64,000 bases of DNA from Companilactobacillus nuruki (GCF_002872255.1 NZ_NIPR01000005.1:124001-188000); one strand, 5' to 3'. Positions 1 through 9,355 are shown, counted from the stretch's first letter. The notes: generated by a model from the letters alone, not told the origin. A program made the numbers and translations.

Positions 1-448
1 TTTGCGACATATAACGTTTTACTGGTGGGAAAATCTTGTTAGCAATTACTTCAGCAATAATAAAACCAACTGCTAATGACATTCCAACTGTTAGAGCCTT
101 AATAAAACCGTAGGCCGCTAAACTATCTTTACCCAAAGCAAAATTCTTCATACTATCATATAAAATTGCTCCTGGGACCAACGATACTAAACATGGTACA
201 TAGAAAATATTAACTGGTGACCTAAATAAAATTGCACATAAATTACCTAGTATACCAATTACAATTGATCCCATTAAGTTTGGCATAACCAAGCCATGAT
301 TATACCAACCAACCACAATATAGACTATCCAAGCGATAGCCCCTACAAAACCTGAAGGTATCAATGTTCGTCGGGGATTATTAGTAATGATTCCAAATCC
401 AACACTTGAAAGGAAGCCAAAGATAAATCCATAAACAATATCCATCAT
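1..448 (-). CDS. Threonine/serine exporter, ThrE C-terminal-type subunit (partial, runs off window)
   Basis: An open frame of about 149 codons starts with ATGATG at 448 and continues past the left edge, so the C-terminus is missing. The translation is a hydrophobic membrane protein (starts MMDIVYGFIFGF) with several membrane segments and the turn NNPRRTLIPSG near the N-terminus, as in the small DUF3815/YjjB half of split ThrE exporters. A GGAGG ribosome site lies inside the last codons of the upstream ThrE gene, so the two are translationally coupled. The family exports threonine and serine by proton motive force; the substrate here is inferred. Confidence 0.8.
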   Translation of the reverse strand, partial: MMDIVYGFIFGFLSSVGFGIITNNPRRTLIPSGFVGAIAWIVYIVVGWYNHGLVMPNLMGSIVIGILGNLCAILFRSPVNIFYVPCLVSLVPGAILYDSMKNFALGKDSLAAYGFIKALTVGMSLAVGFIIAEVIANKIFPPVKRYMSQ

Positions 449-451
449 AAT

Positions 452-1216
452 TTAGCCTCCAAATACCGTTTTAACTAAAATTTGACCAATGATTACACCG
501 CCACCGATAGAAATACCAGACATAATTGCATCAATTGCACGCACAGCTCCTGAAATAGTATTTCTTTCAATGATTTCTCTTAACGAGTTAGTCATCGGCA
601 CACCTGGAACCAAAGGCATCAGTGCACTAATAATTATATAGTTAGCATCATTAGCTATATTTGTAACTCCCAAAATGTGCGCCACAGTACTGAGTACTAA
701 ACTCCCCATCGCTACTGGTATATAAGCTGTAGTCGTATGGCGACCCACATACTGACTAACAACATATCCCAAAATACCCACAAAAAATCCTAGAAACAAA
801 TCTTTCCAAGTAGCTTTAAATAATAGCATTGGTGGCATTGAAACCAAACCTGCTCCAATACATTTGATAACCCAGGAGAAATCAGGAGTTTCAGTATCAA
901 CTTTTTGGACTTCTTTTTTTAATTTATCATAAGTAATCTCATGTCTTGAGAATTGTCTTGAAAGAGTGTTGATTTCGTCCACTTTTTGTAAATTGAAATC
1001 ACCCACTCGAACTTTAAAAATTCTAGTTGCTGCACTTTTTTCTGAGCTAACAAAAATACCAGTCATCGTCGCATGACAGACAACCGGTAAATCGATAGTT
1101 CGTCCGATATATTCAACTGTATTCTCCACTCGTGCCGTTTCAGCCCCGTTTTCTAACAGTATCGTACCTACCTGACCACAAAGAGTAACAATATCACGTT
1201 CACTGATAGTCCCCAT
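452..1216 (-). CDS. Threonine/serine exporter, ThrE N-terminal-type subunit (DUF1212)
   Basis: The 254-residue protein begins with a cytoplasmic domain of about 110 residues containing GAETARVENT (24-33), typical of the DUF1212 half of ThrE. Some five membrane segments follow, and PGVPMTNSLRE lies at about 204-214. The partner subunit starts 3 bp after this stop, so the pair should form one split exporter in the cytoplasmic membrane. The start is preceded by GGAGG. The family is known for threonine/serine export, but the substrate here is not proven. Nothing odd was seen. Confidence 0.88.
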   Translation of the reverse strand: MGTISERDIVTLCGQVGTILLENGAETARVENTVEYIGRTIDLPVVCHATMTGIFVSSEKSAATRIFKVRVGDFNLQKVDEINTLSRQFSRHEITYDKLKKEVQKVDTETPDFSWVIKCIGAGLVSMPPMLLFKATWKDLFLGFFVGILGYVVSQYVGRHTTTAYIPVAMGSLVLSTVAHILGVTNIANDANYIIISALMPLVPGVPMTNSLREIIERNTISGAVRAIDAIMSGISIGGGVIIGQILVKTVFGG

Positions 1217-1291
1217 ACCGGTTTCCTCCAGTATATATTTTTATTAATAGATAATTATTACCACATTTTTTCAAATAAAAGAAGTAAATAA

Positions 1292-1317
1292 AAAAGTTGA
1301 GATCAACCCCAACTTTT
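1292..1317 (-). terminator. Rho-independent terminator of the XRE regulator gene
   Basis: Read on the minus strand, AAAAGTTG and CAACTTTT pair around a short loop and are followed by T-rich sequence. The 5' arm overlaps the last codons of the regulator. Confidence 0.6.
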
Positions 1318-2124
1318 AATTTCATTAGCTATTTTATCGTGCTGTAAGGCCAAAGCAGTATAATAAGCAATATTTTTGTAAGTATAATAGCTTTCACTAT
1401 TAAAATTAATCATTGCCAATGTTCGATAAAATTCATCTAAGAAGTACGATTCCTCGGTTTTTCTGGCAATTTCTATCCCAAGATGAACGGCAATTGCTGA
1501 CAATTCGTTTCTCCCTAACTTAGCAAATGCTGAGCCTAGTTCTTTATACAAATAAAGAACTTCAAAACCCTTAGCCTTTGAGAAATCATGATAATTTTTT
1601 ACAATATTATAAACTGTTTCAAAATAATGATTCGACACATCATTATTATTTTTTTCAAGATATACCAAGCCTTTGACCAAAAATGCCAAAGCATCATATA
1701 TATTATTAACATCCATTTTTGTTTCTAAGTTGACCTTATCAAGATTAAACAATGCATCTTCTAATTTATCTGATTTCAAATCTAAAATTGCTTCAATCAG
1801 ATGAAACTGAGCCTTGTCCTCTTCTCTAATATCTTTTTCAATTAATTTGTTAGAATCGGATAGATTGCCAACAAGGATATTTTTTTCAATATCATCTAAT
1901 ACACTAACTTTTTCTTTTTGATAATCATCGGAAAAATCACTAAAAATTTGGTTTAACGTCAGATCCAATCGTTTACAAATCTTGACTAAAACATTTATCT
2001 GAGGAGTATCATTATGTTTTTCAAGCTTACTAATAGTGTTTTGATTACATAAATTCTTAGCTAAATCTTTCTGTGTTAAATTCAAACTGCGTCTTTTATC
2101 GTGTATAACATATCCTAATAGCAA
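1303..2124 (-). CDS. XRE-family helix-turn-helix regulator with TPR-like C-terminal region
   Basis: Residues 1-65 form an XRE helix-turn-helix (TQKDLAKNLCNQNTISKLEK). The remaining ~200 residues are helical with regular spacing, as in Rgg/PlcR-like regulators whose TPR-like domain senses a peptide. The best start is TTG at 2124, with AGGGG 8 nt upstream; no in-frame ATG fits. The 3' end forms half of a terminator hairpin. It lies between the ThrE genes and the LPQTG protein, and its target is unknown. A peptide-sensing role is an inference from architecture only; no pheromone gene was found next to it. Confidence 0.8.
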   Translation of the reverse strand: MLLGYVIHDKRRSLNLTQKDLAKNLCNQNTISKLEKHNDTPQINVLVKICKRLDLTLNQIFSDFSDDYQKEKVSVLDDIEKNILVGNLSDSNKLIEKDIREEDKAQFHLIEAILDLKSDKLEDALFNLDKVNLETKMDVNNIYDALAFLVKGLVYLEKNNNDVSNHYFETVYNIVKNYHDFSKAKGFEVLYLYKELGSAFAKLGRNELSAIAVHLGIEIARKTEESYFLDEFYRTLAMINFNSESYYTYKNIAYYTALALQHDKIANEIKSWG

Positions 2125-2161
2125 TTTTTCATCCCCTACATATTATTTTGCTCTTCCTAAT

Positions 2162-2202
2162 AAAAATGATAAATCCACTCACACGGATTTACCATCATTT
2201 TT
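2162..2202 (-). terminator. Terminator after the LPQTG surface-protein gene
   Basis: AAAAATGAT-AAATCC pairs with GGATTT-(ACC)-ATCATTTTT around an 8-nt loop. A/T runs on both sides would let it also work on the plus strand. Confidence 0.7.
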
Positions 2203-2207
2203 ATTAA

Positions 2208-3485
2208 CTAATGTTTTAAATATGTACCCTTCAACAAAATAACAAACAAAATGAGGACCACTCCACTAATAATTAACAGAATATTATTAGCCTGGTTCCC
2301 TGTCTGTGGCAAGGTTCCAGTATCTTTATTTGTATCATTTTTTGTAACTGGTTTGATGTTACTGATATTACTCAAACTACTCAAATCTGATAATAAGCCC
2401 GATATATCAGTATTATTCATCAGATTAGATAAATCAGATGAATTCAAACCATCAAAGTCTAGATTAAATCCTAAATCCTTATTTAATCCAAAATCAGGCA
2501 CATTCAAAGTAATATTTCCAGGGATCAAATCACTTAAATCTGTAATCTTATTAATAGGGAAATCAAAAGTTATATAATTGCTATCTCCCTCACTCTTAAA
2601 ACTAATATTAAATGGTTTTTGATTATTAATTGAATTAATCTCAAACGCATTTGTACCAAACTTCTTTGGATACTTGATAGTTACCTCAACATAATACGTA
2701 CCATCAGGATTTTGCATAACCTTTGCAGTATTAGTAAAGTATGGTGAGATTAATGATCCATCACCATTATTTTTAGCAACCTTATAAGTTAACTCCTTCA
2801 ATACTGTTTTGGGATCATTTGTATTATTATCTGAATCTTTCGTTGTAGTTGTTGTATTATCACTTGGAGTTTCAATAATATCATTATTGCTATCTGAGTT
2901 AGAACTCAAATCGCTAATAATACTTTTAGCATTATTAATGCCATTAGTAATATTATTCTCAGTCTCAGTAATTTTGTTTAGACTATCTGTAAATGAGTTA
3001 TCCCCTTGACTATTCATTGAACTCATATCGAATTTAAAAGTAACATTTTGCTTATCAACGTTTAGATTTAATAATTTAGTCTGAACCGTTGCAGGTATGT
3101 CTTTATTAAGGCTATTCAAGTCACTTATCGTGAAACTAATATCAACACGATTATTCCCCTCATTTACCACCTTTGGAGTCTGACCATCGATTGTAGAAAC
3201 ATCTAAACCACTAACTCCAGAAACTCTCGCTACCAATGTCACTTTATAAGTTCCATCATCATTATCTGTCACTGAAGCACTTTTAGTAAATAAAGTATTC
3301 ATCGGTGAAAGTGAATTAGAGTTCTCCTTATAAACCTCATAATTAATTGTTCGACTATTGTTTGTTGTATCTGCTTGAACAGTTTTTTCCATTTTATTAG
3401 GCGAATTAGTATTTACACCAATTGAGCCAAATATTCCCAAGAGCATCCCCACAGACAATAGACTGATCAAAAATTTCTTCATCAT
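2208..3485 (-). CDS. LPQTG-anchored surface protein with two NEAT-like domains
   Basis: The 425-residue product has an N-terminal signal peptide (MMKKFLISLLSVG...), two repeated ~110-residue domains (about 45-160 and 225-345), a Ser/Thr/Asn/Asp-rich linker, and a C-terminal LPQTG (about 392-396), hydrophobic span and short charged tail for sortase anchoring. Each repeat has the strand order of NEAT modules (YKV..., SPY/SPM...KAxV, DGTYxVxVxxK). NEAT domains bind haem or haemoglobin in other Firmicutes, but the haem-ligand motif YxxxY is not evident, so ligand binding is uncertain. The start at 3485 is chosen because AAAGAGGGG lies 5' of it. A longer frame from 3503 would place that ribosome site inside the gene. 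Confidence 0.75.
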   Translation of the reverse strand: MMKKFLISLLSVGMLLGIFGSIGVNTNSPNKMEKTVQADTTNNSRTINYEVYKENSNSLSPMNTLFTKSASVTDNDDGTYKVTLVARVSGVSGLDVSTIDGQTPKVVNEGNNRVDISFTISDLNSLNKDIPATVQTKLLNLNVDKQNVTFKFDMSSMNSQGDNSFTDSLNKITETENNITNGINNAKSIISDLSSNSDSNNDIIETPSDNTTTTTKDSDNNTNDPKTVLKELTYKVAKNNGDGSLISPYFTNTAKVMQNPDGTYYVEVTIKYPKKFGTNAFEINSINNQKPFNISFKSEGDSNYITFDFPINKITDLSDLIPGNITLNVPDFGLNKDLGFNLDFDGLNSSDLSNLMNNTDISGLLSDLSSLSNISNIKPVTKNDTNKDTGTLPQTGNQANNILLIISGVVLILFVILLKGTYLKH

Positions 3486-3610
3486 ATCGCCCCTCTTTAA
3501 CATATACCAATTTTATCATAATTATTTTAAACACTTAAATATTACGCTATTTTTATCCATTAATAAAATAAACTTTTGATTAGAATTATTAGTACAATAT
3601 TATAGAATAT

Positions 3611-3640
3611 TTGAAATAAACTAAGAATTAGATATATACT
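3611..3640 (+). promoter_or_regulatory. Probable sigma-A promoter of the proline iminopeptidase gene
   Basis: TTGAAA (3611-3616), an 18-bp spacer and TATACT (3635-3640) lie about 34 bp before the start codon. Confidence 0.55.
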
Positions 3641-3673
3641 TATACTTATTACTTGCAGGAAGGTGAATTTTTT

Positions 3674-4579
3674 ATGAAACAAGGAACAACAATCCTTACT
3701 TTGGATAATGGTTATCATTTATGGACTCATACAGCCGGCCATGGTGACATTAAATTGCTTTGCCTACATGGTGGCCCCGGTGGAAATCATGAATATTGGG
3801 AAAACTTTGGCGACAAATTAGCCGATCTAGGTGTTCAAGTAACATTTTATGACCAATTAGGTTCATGGTATTCTGACCAACCCGATTATAGCGACCCCGA
3901 AATCGCTAAAAAATATCTTACCTATGACTATTTCTTGGAAGAGGTTGAAGAGGTCAGACAAAAACTTGGACTCGACAACTTCTATCTTATCGGTCAATCA
4001 TGGGGTGGCGCTCTAGTTCAAATGTACGCTGCTAAATATGGTCAACATCTTAAAGGTGCAATCATTTCAAGTATGGTTGATGAAATTGATGACTATGTGA
4101 TTAATATCAATAAATGTCGTATGGACGCTTTAGGCCCTGACAAAGTTAAATATATGGAAAAAATAGAAGCTGAAAATAATCTTTCAGATCCTACATATCA
4201 AAGTTACGTTGACATTTTAAATGCTGAATATGTTGATCGTAAACAACCAACAGCCATCAGACATTTGGTTGATACAACTGCTGTTCCTGTTTACAATACA
4301 TTCCAAGGTGATAATGAATTCGTTATTACTGGTAAATTGAAAGATTGGCACTTCAGAAAACACCTCAAGGAAATAACGGTTCCTACATTATTGACTTTTG
4401 GTGAACATGAAACTATGCCTATTGAAACAGCTAAGATCATGCAAAAGGAAATTCCTCATGCACGTCTAGTTACAACACCAAATGGTGGACATCACCATAT
4501 GATTGATAATGCTCCAGTTTATTTCGATCATCTTGAAACATTCATCAAAGATGTTGAAAGTGGTAACTTTAACGATTAG
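3674..4579 (+). CDS. pip: Proline iminopeptidase (alpha/beta hydrolase, S33 family)
   Basis: This cytoplasmic peptidase removes N-terminal proline from peptides, part of casein-peptide use in lactobacilli. The 301-residue alpha/beta hydrolase has the oxyanion-hole motif HGGPGG (32-37), the nucleophile elbow GQSWGG (Ser about 109) and a late catalytic His in GGHHHM. The acidic member of the triad sits in GEHETMP, where many relatives have Asp. The ATG at 3674 is preferred because AGGAAGG lies about 10 nt upstream; a longer frame from 3653 lacks a ribosome site. It is monocistronic and ends at a strong bidirectional terminator. Confidence 0.88.
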   Translation: MKQGTTILTLDNGYHLWTHTAGHGDIKLLCLHGGPGGNHEYWENFGDKLADLGVQVTFYDQLGSWYSDQPDYSDPEIAKKYLTYDYFLEEVEEVRQKLGLDNFYLIGQSWGGALVQMYAAKYGQHLKGAIISSMVDEIDDYVININKCRMDALGPDKVKYMEKIEAENNLSDPTYQSYVDILNAEYVDRKQPTAIRHLVDTTAVPVYNTFQGDNEFVITGKLKDWHFRKHLKEITVPTLLTFGEHETMPIETAKIMQKEIPHARLVTTPNGGHHHMIDNAPVYFDHLETFIKDVESGNFND

Positions 4580-4610
4580 AATTATTAGTGGAATTAAACT
4601 AAATTCAAAC

Positions 4611-4661
4611 AAAAAAAGAAGTAGAAATCCTTGTTTTCACATAGGTTTCTACTTCTTTTTT
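4611..4661. terminator. Bidirectional terminator between pip and ppk1
   Basis: AAAAAGAAGTAGAAATCC pairs with GGTTTCTACTTCTTTTTT around a 13-nt loop. T-runs lie on both strands, between convergent genes. Confidence 0.85.
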
Positions 4662-6664
4662 TACTTAGTATTAATATATTTTCTCCACTTAAGTCGGCTA
4701 ATCCAAGTCTGTTGTGCAGAAATACCATGTTCCTCACTCATCTTTTCATAATCGCCTTCATTATTCATCCGGTATGAATTTTCAGTATCTTTACTATACA
4801 TCTTGATGATTTTCAATAATTGGCGTTTGGGTTTTTCTTCAATAATCGGAACGGCCAATTCTACACGACGTTCTAGATTCCGAGTCATCATATCAGCTGA
4901 AGATATCCACACATCTGTTCTTTCGGTACCATATTGGAATTTAAATATTCGACTATGTTCCAACATTTCCCCAACAATACTTTTAATTCGAATATCTTCT
5001 TTAGGACCACAAACACCCAATTTCAGAGAACATGCTCCCCTAACTAAGAGTCTGAATGGTAATCCAACTTTGGCAGCATCGTAGATGGCATTGATAATAT
5101 CAATATCAGTCAAACCATTAACTTTCATAAAGACTTCACCTTGACCATCACGTTTATAAGCGACCACGGCCTTTTTAATATTTCTCAATATCATATCATT
5201 AATACCATTTGGCGACGTAGCGAATAACTGGTATTGAACTTTGGCTTGATTAACTAAATGATCAAAAAATTTAATTGCATCATCTATATACATTTGATTG
5301 CTAGTAAAGAAACTTATATCAGAGAAAAAGTGTGCAGTAATTGCATTATAATTTCCAGTTCCGATTTGGACATAACCTGTATTATCAGCATGTAAAGCTA
5401 AACAAATCTTAGAATGGACCTTATTAACCTTGTCCCCATATAATACATTTACTCCAGCAGATTGAAGCACCTTGGCAACATCAATATTATGAACCTCATC
5501 AAACCGAGCCCGTAATTCAACAATAGCCGTGACATCAATTCCCTTAGCAGATGCTTCTTGAAGCAATCGTAGTAAATCTGAATTGTCTTCAGTTCGGTAA
5601 ATCGTAATGAAAATTTTAGTAGTCTTAGGGTCATGAACAGCAGCTTCTAAATAGTCAATAAAGACACTGAACGAATCGTATGGATACTGAACTAATAATG
5701 ATGAATTATCCAAATGTCTTAAAATATTTTTATTAGAATTCCATTTTAAGGCGTCTACTGGAGGAAAAACTACATCACTATGATCTTTATAAAGTTTATA
5801 AAAATTATTCAAGAACTTTAGATCTACTGGTCCTGGTATCTTATAAACACTCTTCTTAGTAATATTTAATAATTTAGCAAAGTAATCTCTTCCTTTAGAT
5901 TCATCATTACCAGAAAATTCTACTCGCATGACCTCACGCAGATCTCTTGTATCTACATAATGAATCATTGTATTCAGATATTTTTCATTAGGCATCTTTT
6001 TATCTAAGAAGTCATAGGGTTTATTTTTATCATAAGTTACACGGAAAACAAAAATTTTAGATATTTTATATTTTCTAACTAAATCTTTAGCAGCATGACG
6101 CATTACATCTTCAATCAAAATATAATGATTATCGACACCAGTTGCCACTAAGCGACCTAAATCTTCAGGGATTTGACAAGTATAGACATACTTTGGTGTT
6201 TCCATCAAAAAGTAAAGATTTTTTCGAAATTTATACTCCTTCGAAAACCTCTGCATATCTAAACGTGGAACGACTTTCTTCGTATAAAATTTTTTTACTG
6301 TTTTCTTTTCAGAATCAGAAAGATCTCTATATTTCATCAAACTAAATAATTTTCTTTTTTTGGCTTCTTTAATAGCAGCCTCATAAGCCGTATATTGTTT
6401 TTTAATGTTCTCAGTATTGAATTCATAGGCCAAATCCAGAATTTTTTTACCAGAGAATCCAGTTCTGGTTTCTGACTTGTTTTCTTTAACTAAAGTATGA
6501 ATATTATGCATTCTGACACGGAAAAATTCATCTAAATTATTAGAAGCAATAGCTAAGAATCGCATTTTCTCGAGTAATGGAATGTTTGGATCATACGCCA
6601 AGTCAATAACCCGTCTATCAAATAAAATCCAGCTTAAATCCCTATTATAATATTTATCCTTCAT
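4661..6664 (-). CDS. ppk1: Polyphosphate kinase 1
   Basis: PPK1 reversibly polymerises the gamma-phosphate of ATP into polyphosphate. The 667-residue sequence has the family order: N domain (YYNRDLSWILFDRRV, 5-19), head domain, and two phospholipase-D-like C domains. The autophosphorylated histidine is His417 (VHSKICL), and EHSRIF near 569-574 matches the second conserved His region. Length is slightly below the usual ~690-720. The DUF2252 gene upstream is separated by only 8 bp, so they form an operon. No exopolyphosphatase gene is adjacent. Confidence 0.93.
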   Translation of the reverse strand: MKDKYYNRDLSWILFDRRVIDLAYDPNIPLLEKMRFLAIASNNLDEFFRVRMHNIHTLVKENKSETRTGFSGKKILDLAYEFNTENIKKQYTAYEAAIKEAKKRKLFSLMKYRDLSDSEKKTVKKFYTKKVVPRLDMQRFSKEYKFRKNLYFLMETPKYVYTCQIPEDLGRLVATGVDNHYILIEDVMRHAAKDLVRKYKISKIFVFRVTYDKNKPYDFLDKKMPNEKYLNTMIHYVDTRDLREVMRVEFSGNDESKGRDYFAKLLNITKKSVYKIPGPVDLKFLNNFYKLYKDHSDVVFPPVDALKWNSNKNILRHLDNSSLLVQYPYDSFSVFIDYLEAAVHDPKTTKIFITIYRTEDNSDLLRLLQEASAKGIDVTAIVELRARFDEVHNIDVAKVLQSAGVNVLYGDKVNKVHSKICLALHADNTGYVQIGTGNYNAITAHFFSDISFFTSNQMYIDDAIKFFDHLVNQAKVQYQLFATSPNGINDMILRNIKKAVVAYKRDGQGEVFMKVNGLTDIDIINAIYDAAKVGLPFRLLVRGACSLKLGVCGPKEDIRIKSIVGEMLEHSRIFKFQYGTERTDVWISSADMMTRNLERRVELAVPIIEEKPKRQLLKIIKMYSKDTENSYRMNNEGDYEKMSEEHGISAQQTWISRLKWRKYINTK

Positions 6665-6672
6665 ATAATTAT

Positions 6673-8046
6673 TTAACCTTCGTCCCTTTGTTCCTTTTTA
6701 AATGATTCGTAATCGTACTCCACTTGTTTTACATAACTATTTGTAAAATTCATTAATGAATTAGCAATATCTGCATATTCCGCGCCAAATCCGATAATCA
6801 ATGGATAGTTTGGAGAATGTGAATGAGCTCTGGCAAGTAAAATGACACAAACTTTAACGTAATCTTCGAAAGAGGCAAAATCTAGTTTGTCTAAATTAAT
6901 TGATGATTTCATATCTTTAAATTGACGCATATAAAAACTATATTTCTTAGTGTCGAATGCACCCAAGAACGGATCTGAAGCACTTTGTAAGATCAATTGA
7001 CTATTAACAATATTTTGTCCCTGACTAATTTCTCCATCAGAGTACAACTTGGCATCAGCATAAATTGGTAGAGCCTGCTTAGCCTGCAATACTAAATAGT
7101 TATTATCCAGGTCACGTAAAAGTATTAAATAGCATAGTGTTCCTACACTACCAACACCTACACTATGACGAACGATATCTATGATGTTAAAGTCTTCCAA
7201 AAACAGCCTTACATCGCTTCGTTGACCCTTTTTGTATTTTTCATAACCATTAGCCATACTCTTATAATCTTTTTCACTAATATGCTGTGTAACTGGCTTA
7301 TTCTCAACAAACCGGCGTTGACCAGCATCATCTACGTCAGTATATTTTTCAATAACTAATTTGGAATTACTTTTTTGAGCCTTCTTAATACTCTTGGCAA
7401 TCATATTATTAAACGATTCTTGAAAGTATTCTTCATCATCTTTTAATTTACCAAATATTTCAGTGATATTTTGGAGTGTATTAGGTAAAATAAATCGCTT
7501 CATTTCAGAAATTTTGGTCATATGTCTTAAAGTATCAAAATATGTATCAACAACCGTTAATAAAAATTCTTGAACATCACTTTCAACAAATCCATGTTGA
7601 CGTGCCACAATTAAAGCACTAACCAAAAGACGTTTTAAGTCATATTCCCAATGACCCAAGTGGGCTTCATCAAAGTCATTCATATCAAACAAAAGCTGAC
7701 CTTCTGATGAACCATAAAAACCAAAGTTTCCTAAATGAGCATCCCCACCAACCAGAACTTTGATACCACTATTTTCAGAATGCGACATATCATAATGCAT
7801 CACATCGACAGTCCCTCTAAAAAAAGCAAAAAGCGATTTTGACATTCGCTCATACTTAACCGCTAAGAGTTCTGGAACTAACAGTTTATTCTTTATATTT
7901 AATATTTTATGTACATTACGCTTCTTAGGTTCAAATTGATCAAACTGATCAGAAACTGTAGTAGCGAAAAATCGTCCTCTAATAATTAATTGCTCGGTGC
8001 TCTTAAAAGCATCAGTATCTTGATATGTATATGGTGTTCTGCTCAT
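6673..8046 (-). CDS. DUF2252 family protein (kinase-fold-like), upstream of ppk1
   Basis: The 457-residue protein carries the DUF2252 signatures GGDAHLGNFGFYG and FDMNDFDEAHLGHWEYDLKRL, whose Asp/His/Asn pattern resembles aminoglycoside-phosphotransferase-type kinases. Biochemical function is not established for this family. Pairing with ppk1 suggests phosphate or polyphosphate metabolism, an inference from gene order alone. The ATG at 8046 is preferred: GAGGAG lies 9 nt upstream, whereas the frame can extend to 8076 without a ribosome site. A TATAAT lies just upstream of the ribosome site. Confidence 0.85.
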   Translation of the reverse strand: MSRTPYTYQDTDAFKSTEQLIIRGRFFATTVSDQFDQFEPKKRNVHKILNIKNKLLVPELLAVKYERMSKSLFAFFRGTVDVMHYDMSHSENSGIKVLVGGDAHLGNFGFYGSSEGQLLFDMNDFDEAHLGHWEYDLKRLLVSALIVARQHGFVESDVQEFLLTVVDTYFDTLRHMTKISEMKRFILPNTLQNITEIFGKLKDDEEYFQESFNNMIAKSIKKAQKSNSKLVIEKYTDVDDAGQRRFVENKPVTQHISEKDYKSMANGYEKYKKGQRSDVRLFLEDFNIIDIVRHSVGVGSVGTLCYLILLRDLDNNYLVLQAKQALPIYADAKLYSDGEISQGQNIVNSQLILQSASDPFLGAFDTKKYSFYMRQFKDMKSSINLDKLDFASFEDYVKVCVILLARAHSHSPNYPLIIGFGAEYADIANSLMNFTNSYVKQVEYDYESFKKEQRDEG

Positions 8047-8219
8047 TAAGGTCATCTCCTCAAATTTATTATACAATAGCTGACTTAGATAATTATTGGC
8101 TTTTACTATTTTCTACATTATAGTTTGCTATAGAAAAATATATTTATTAAGTATGTCTAACATTTTTACTTTTATATTGGGAAATAAAAAAGAACCCATC
8201 TCTGAGTTCTATTGTAATG

Positions 8220-8709
8220 TATCATTTACATTCCAAGTCATTTGAAGTTCCGAACAGGGTCAGTGATTTTTTTAAATATCACTCTCCAATTTTGTACCAT
8301 ATAATTCTTAATTTTTCTTTGCTAATTCCTCACGAAGTTAATCTAATTCATTTTTATCCACTAATAATTGGCGTAATTTCTTTTTATCATGTTTCACTTT
8401 TGGTTTCCTGCCTTTTGGATGAGTCTTCAAGACTTTTATACCATATTTATTAAAAGCTGTTTTTCAAAGACTGATTTGACACAAATTAATATCAAATCTT
8501 GCAGATACTTCAACTAAGGTTTCATCATGAGTTTATTACATCTACGTTTAAATCAACTGAGAAGGTCCGCTTAAACGTCATTCTTGAATCCAGAAACTGA
8601 CTTGTCATTGAGGTAATTTATGTTTCTTTGAGAAGTAATTAATACTAATTCCTCCCTGAAGGTATTCACTGACAATTTCTACTTTTAGTTTTGAACTATA
8701 TTTAACCAT
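8220..8709 (-). mobile_element. Eroded IS3-family (IS150-type) orfA remnant
   Basis: Read on the minus strand in a single frame, the region starts MVKYSSKLKVEIVSEYLQGG and ISINYFSKKHKLPQ, the first helix-turn-helix of IS150-type orfA. It continues with DETLVEVSARFDIN, then NKYGIKVLKTHPKGRKPK and KKLRQLLVDKNEL, a second helix-turn-helix and the coiled-coil start. At least eight in-frame stops interrupt it. No orfB catalytic domain follows and no flanking target duplication was found. It is an old, immobile fragment next to the decaying PTS operon. Confidence 0.75.
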
Positions 8710-8711
8710 AT

Positions 8712-8758
8712 AAAAAATACTTCATAACTGTCAGATTTTTTGTCTAACAATTATGAAG
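8712..8758 (-). terminator. Terminator of the mannose-family PTS operon (or IS end)
   Basis: On the minus strand CTTCATAATTGT-TAGACA pairs with TCTGACAGTTATGAAG, followed by T6. It lies after the aldolase stop and directly before the IS orfA remnant, so it might be derived from the IS end. Confidence 0.65.
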
Positions 8759-8786
8759 CACTTTATCTAAACTAGTTTTTTATAAT

Positions 8787-9320
8787 TTAATCCAAAACCT
8801 TTTTAACGATTTCATATAACTTCTTTACATCTTCCGGTCTTGTTAATCCGTCATCTCCAATAATTGAGCTATATACATGAGGGATAATCTTTTTAACGCC
8901 AGCATCAACGGCAATCTGTAAAATCTCTTCAAAATTATCTAAATCAATTCCACCAGTTGGCTCAAGATTGAAGTCATACTTAGCACATGCTTCTGCAACT
9001 GCCTTATATTCATCTTTATGTTTCAAACCTTTCATTGGGAAAAATTTAACCGCTGTTCCACCCATGTCCTTTAATAATGCAATAGCTGTTTCAATGGGAA
9101 CCTCAGCATCTGGTTGTTGACTACTCAATGGACCCGTTGCAATATTTACCAAACCCACCTTTCCTGTTGGTGATATTAGTCCATTAATGACGGTCTCATC
9201 TTCACCTAACAATGCACGCGATGTAGCAACTCCTGTAAATACCTGGTTAACGTGTTGAGGTTTTAATACTTTAGATACACGACTAACCATTTGGCTCTGC
9301 TTCAGAGACCATTTAAACAT
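8787..9320 (-). CDS. KDPG-type aldolase, DgaF-like, 5'-truncated (probable pseudogene)
   Basis: The 177-residue frame matches the last three quarters of DgaF-type 2-dehydro-3-deoxy-6-phosphogluconate aldolases (pfam KDGP_aldolase): QSQMVSRVS, KPQHVNQVFTGVATSRALLG, the Schiff-base Lys in AVKFFPMKG, EPTGGIDLDN and IIPHVYSSI. Full-length relatives are about 245 residues. Here roughly 65-70 N-terminal residues, including the first barrel strands, are missing, and only 35 bp separate the start from the EIIA gene. The start has no convincing ribosome site. The partner ammonia-lyase dgaE, expected in glucosaminate operons, is also absent. I infer a deletion joined the EIIA gene to the middle of dgaF. 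Confidence 0.7.
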   Translation of the reverse strand: MFKWSLKQSQMVSRVSKVLKPQHVNQVFTGVATSRALLGEDETVINGLISPTGKVGLVNIATGPLSSQQPDAEVPIETAIALLKDMGGTAVKFFPMKGLKHKDEYKAVAEACAKYDFNLEPTGGIDLDNFEEILQIAVDAGVKKIIPHVYSSIIGDDGLTRPEDVKKLYEIVKKVLD

Positions 9321-9355
9321 TGGTCTTCAATTGAGAGCTTTTTAAAATTCAATAA

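Noticed and set aside
2251-2577. 108-codon plus-strand frame opposite the LPQTG gene
   Set aside because: No ribosome site, repetitive composition mirroring the surface-protein gene; an antisense shadow.
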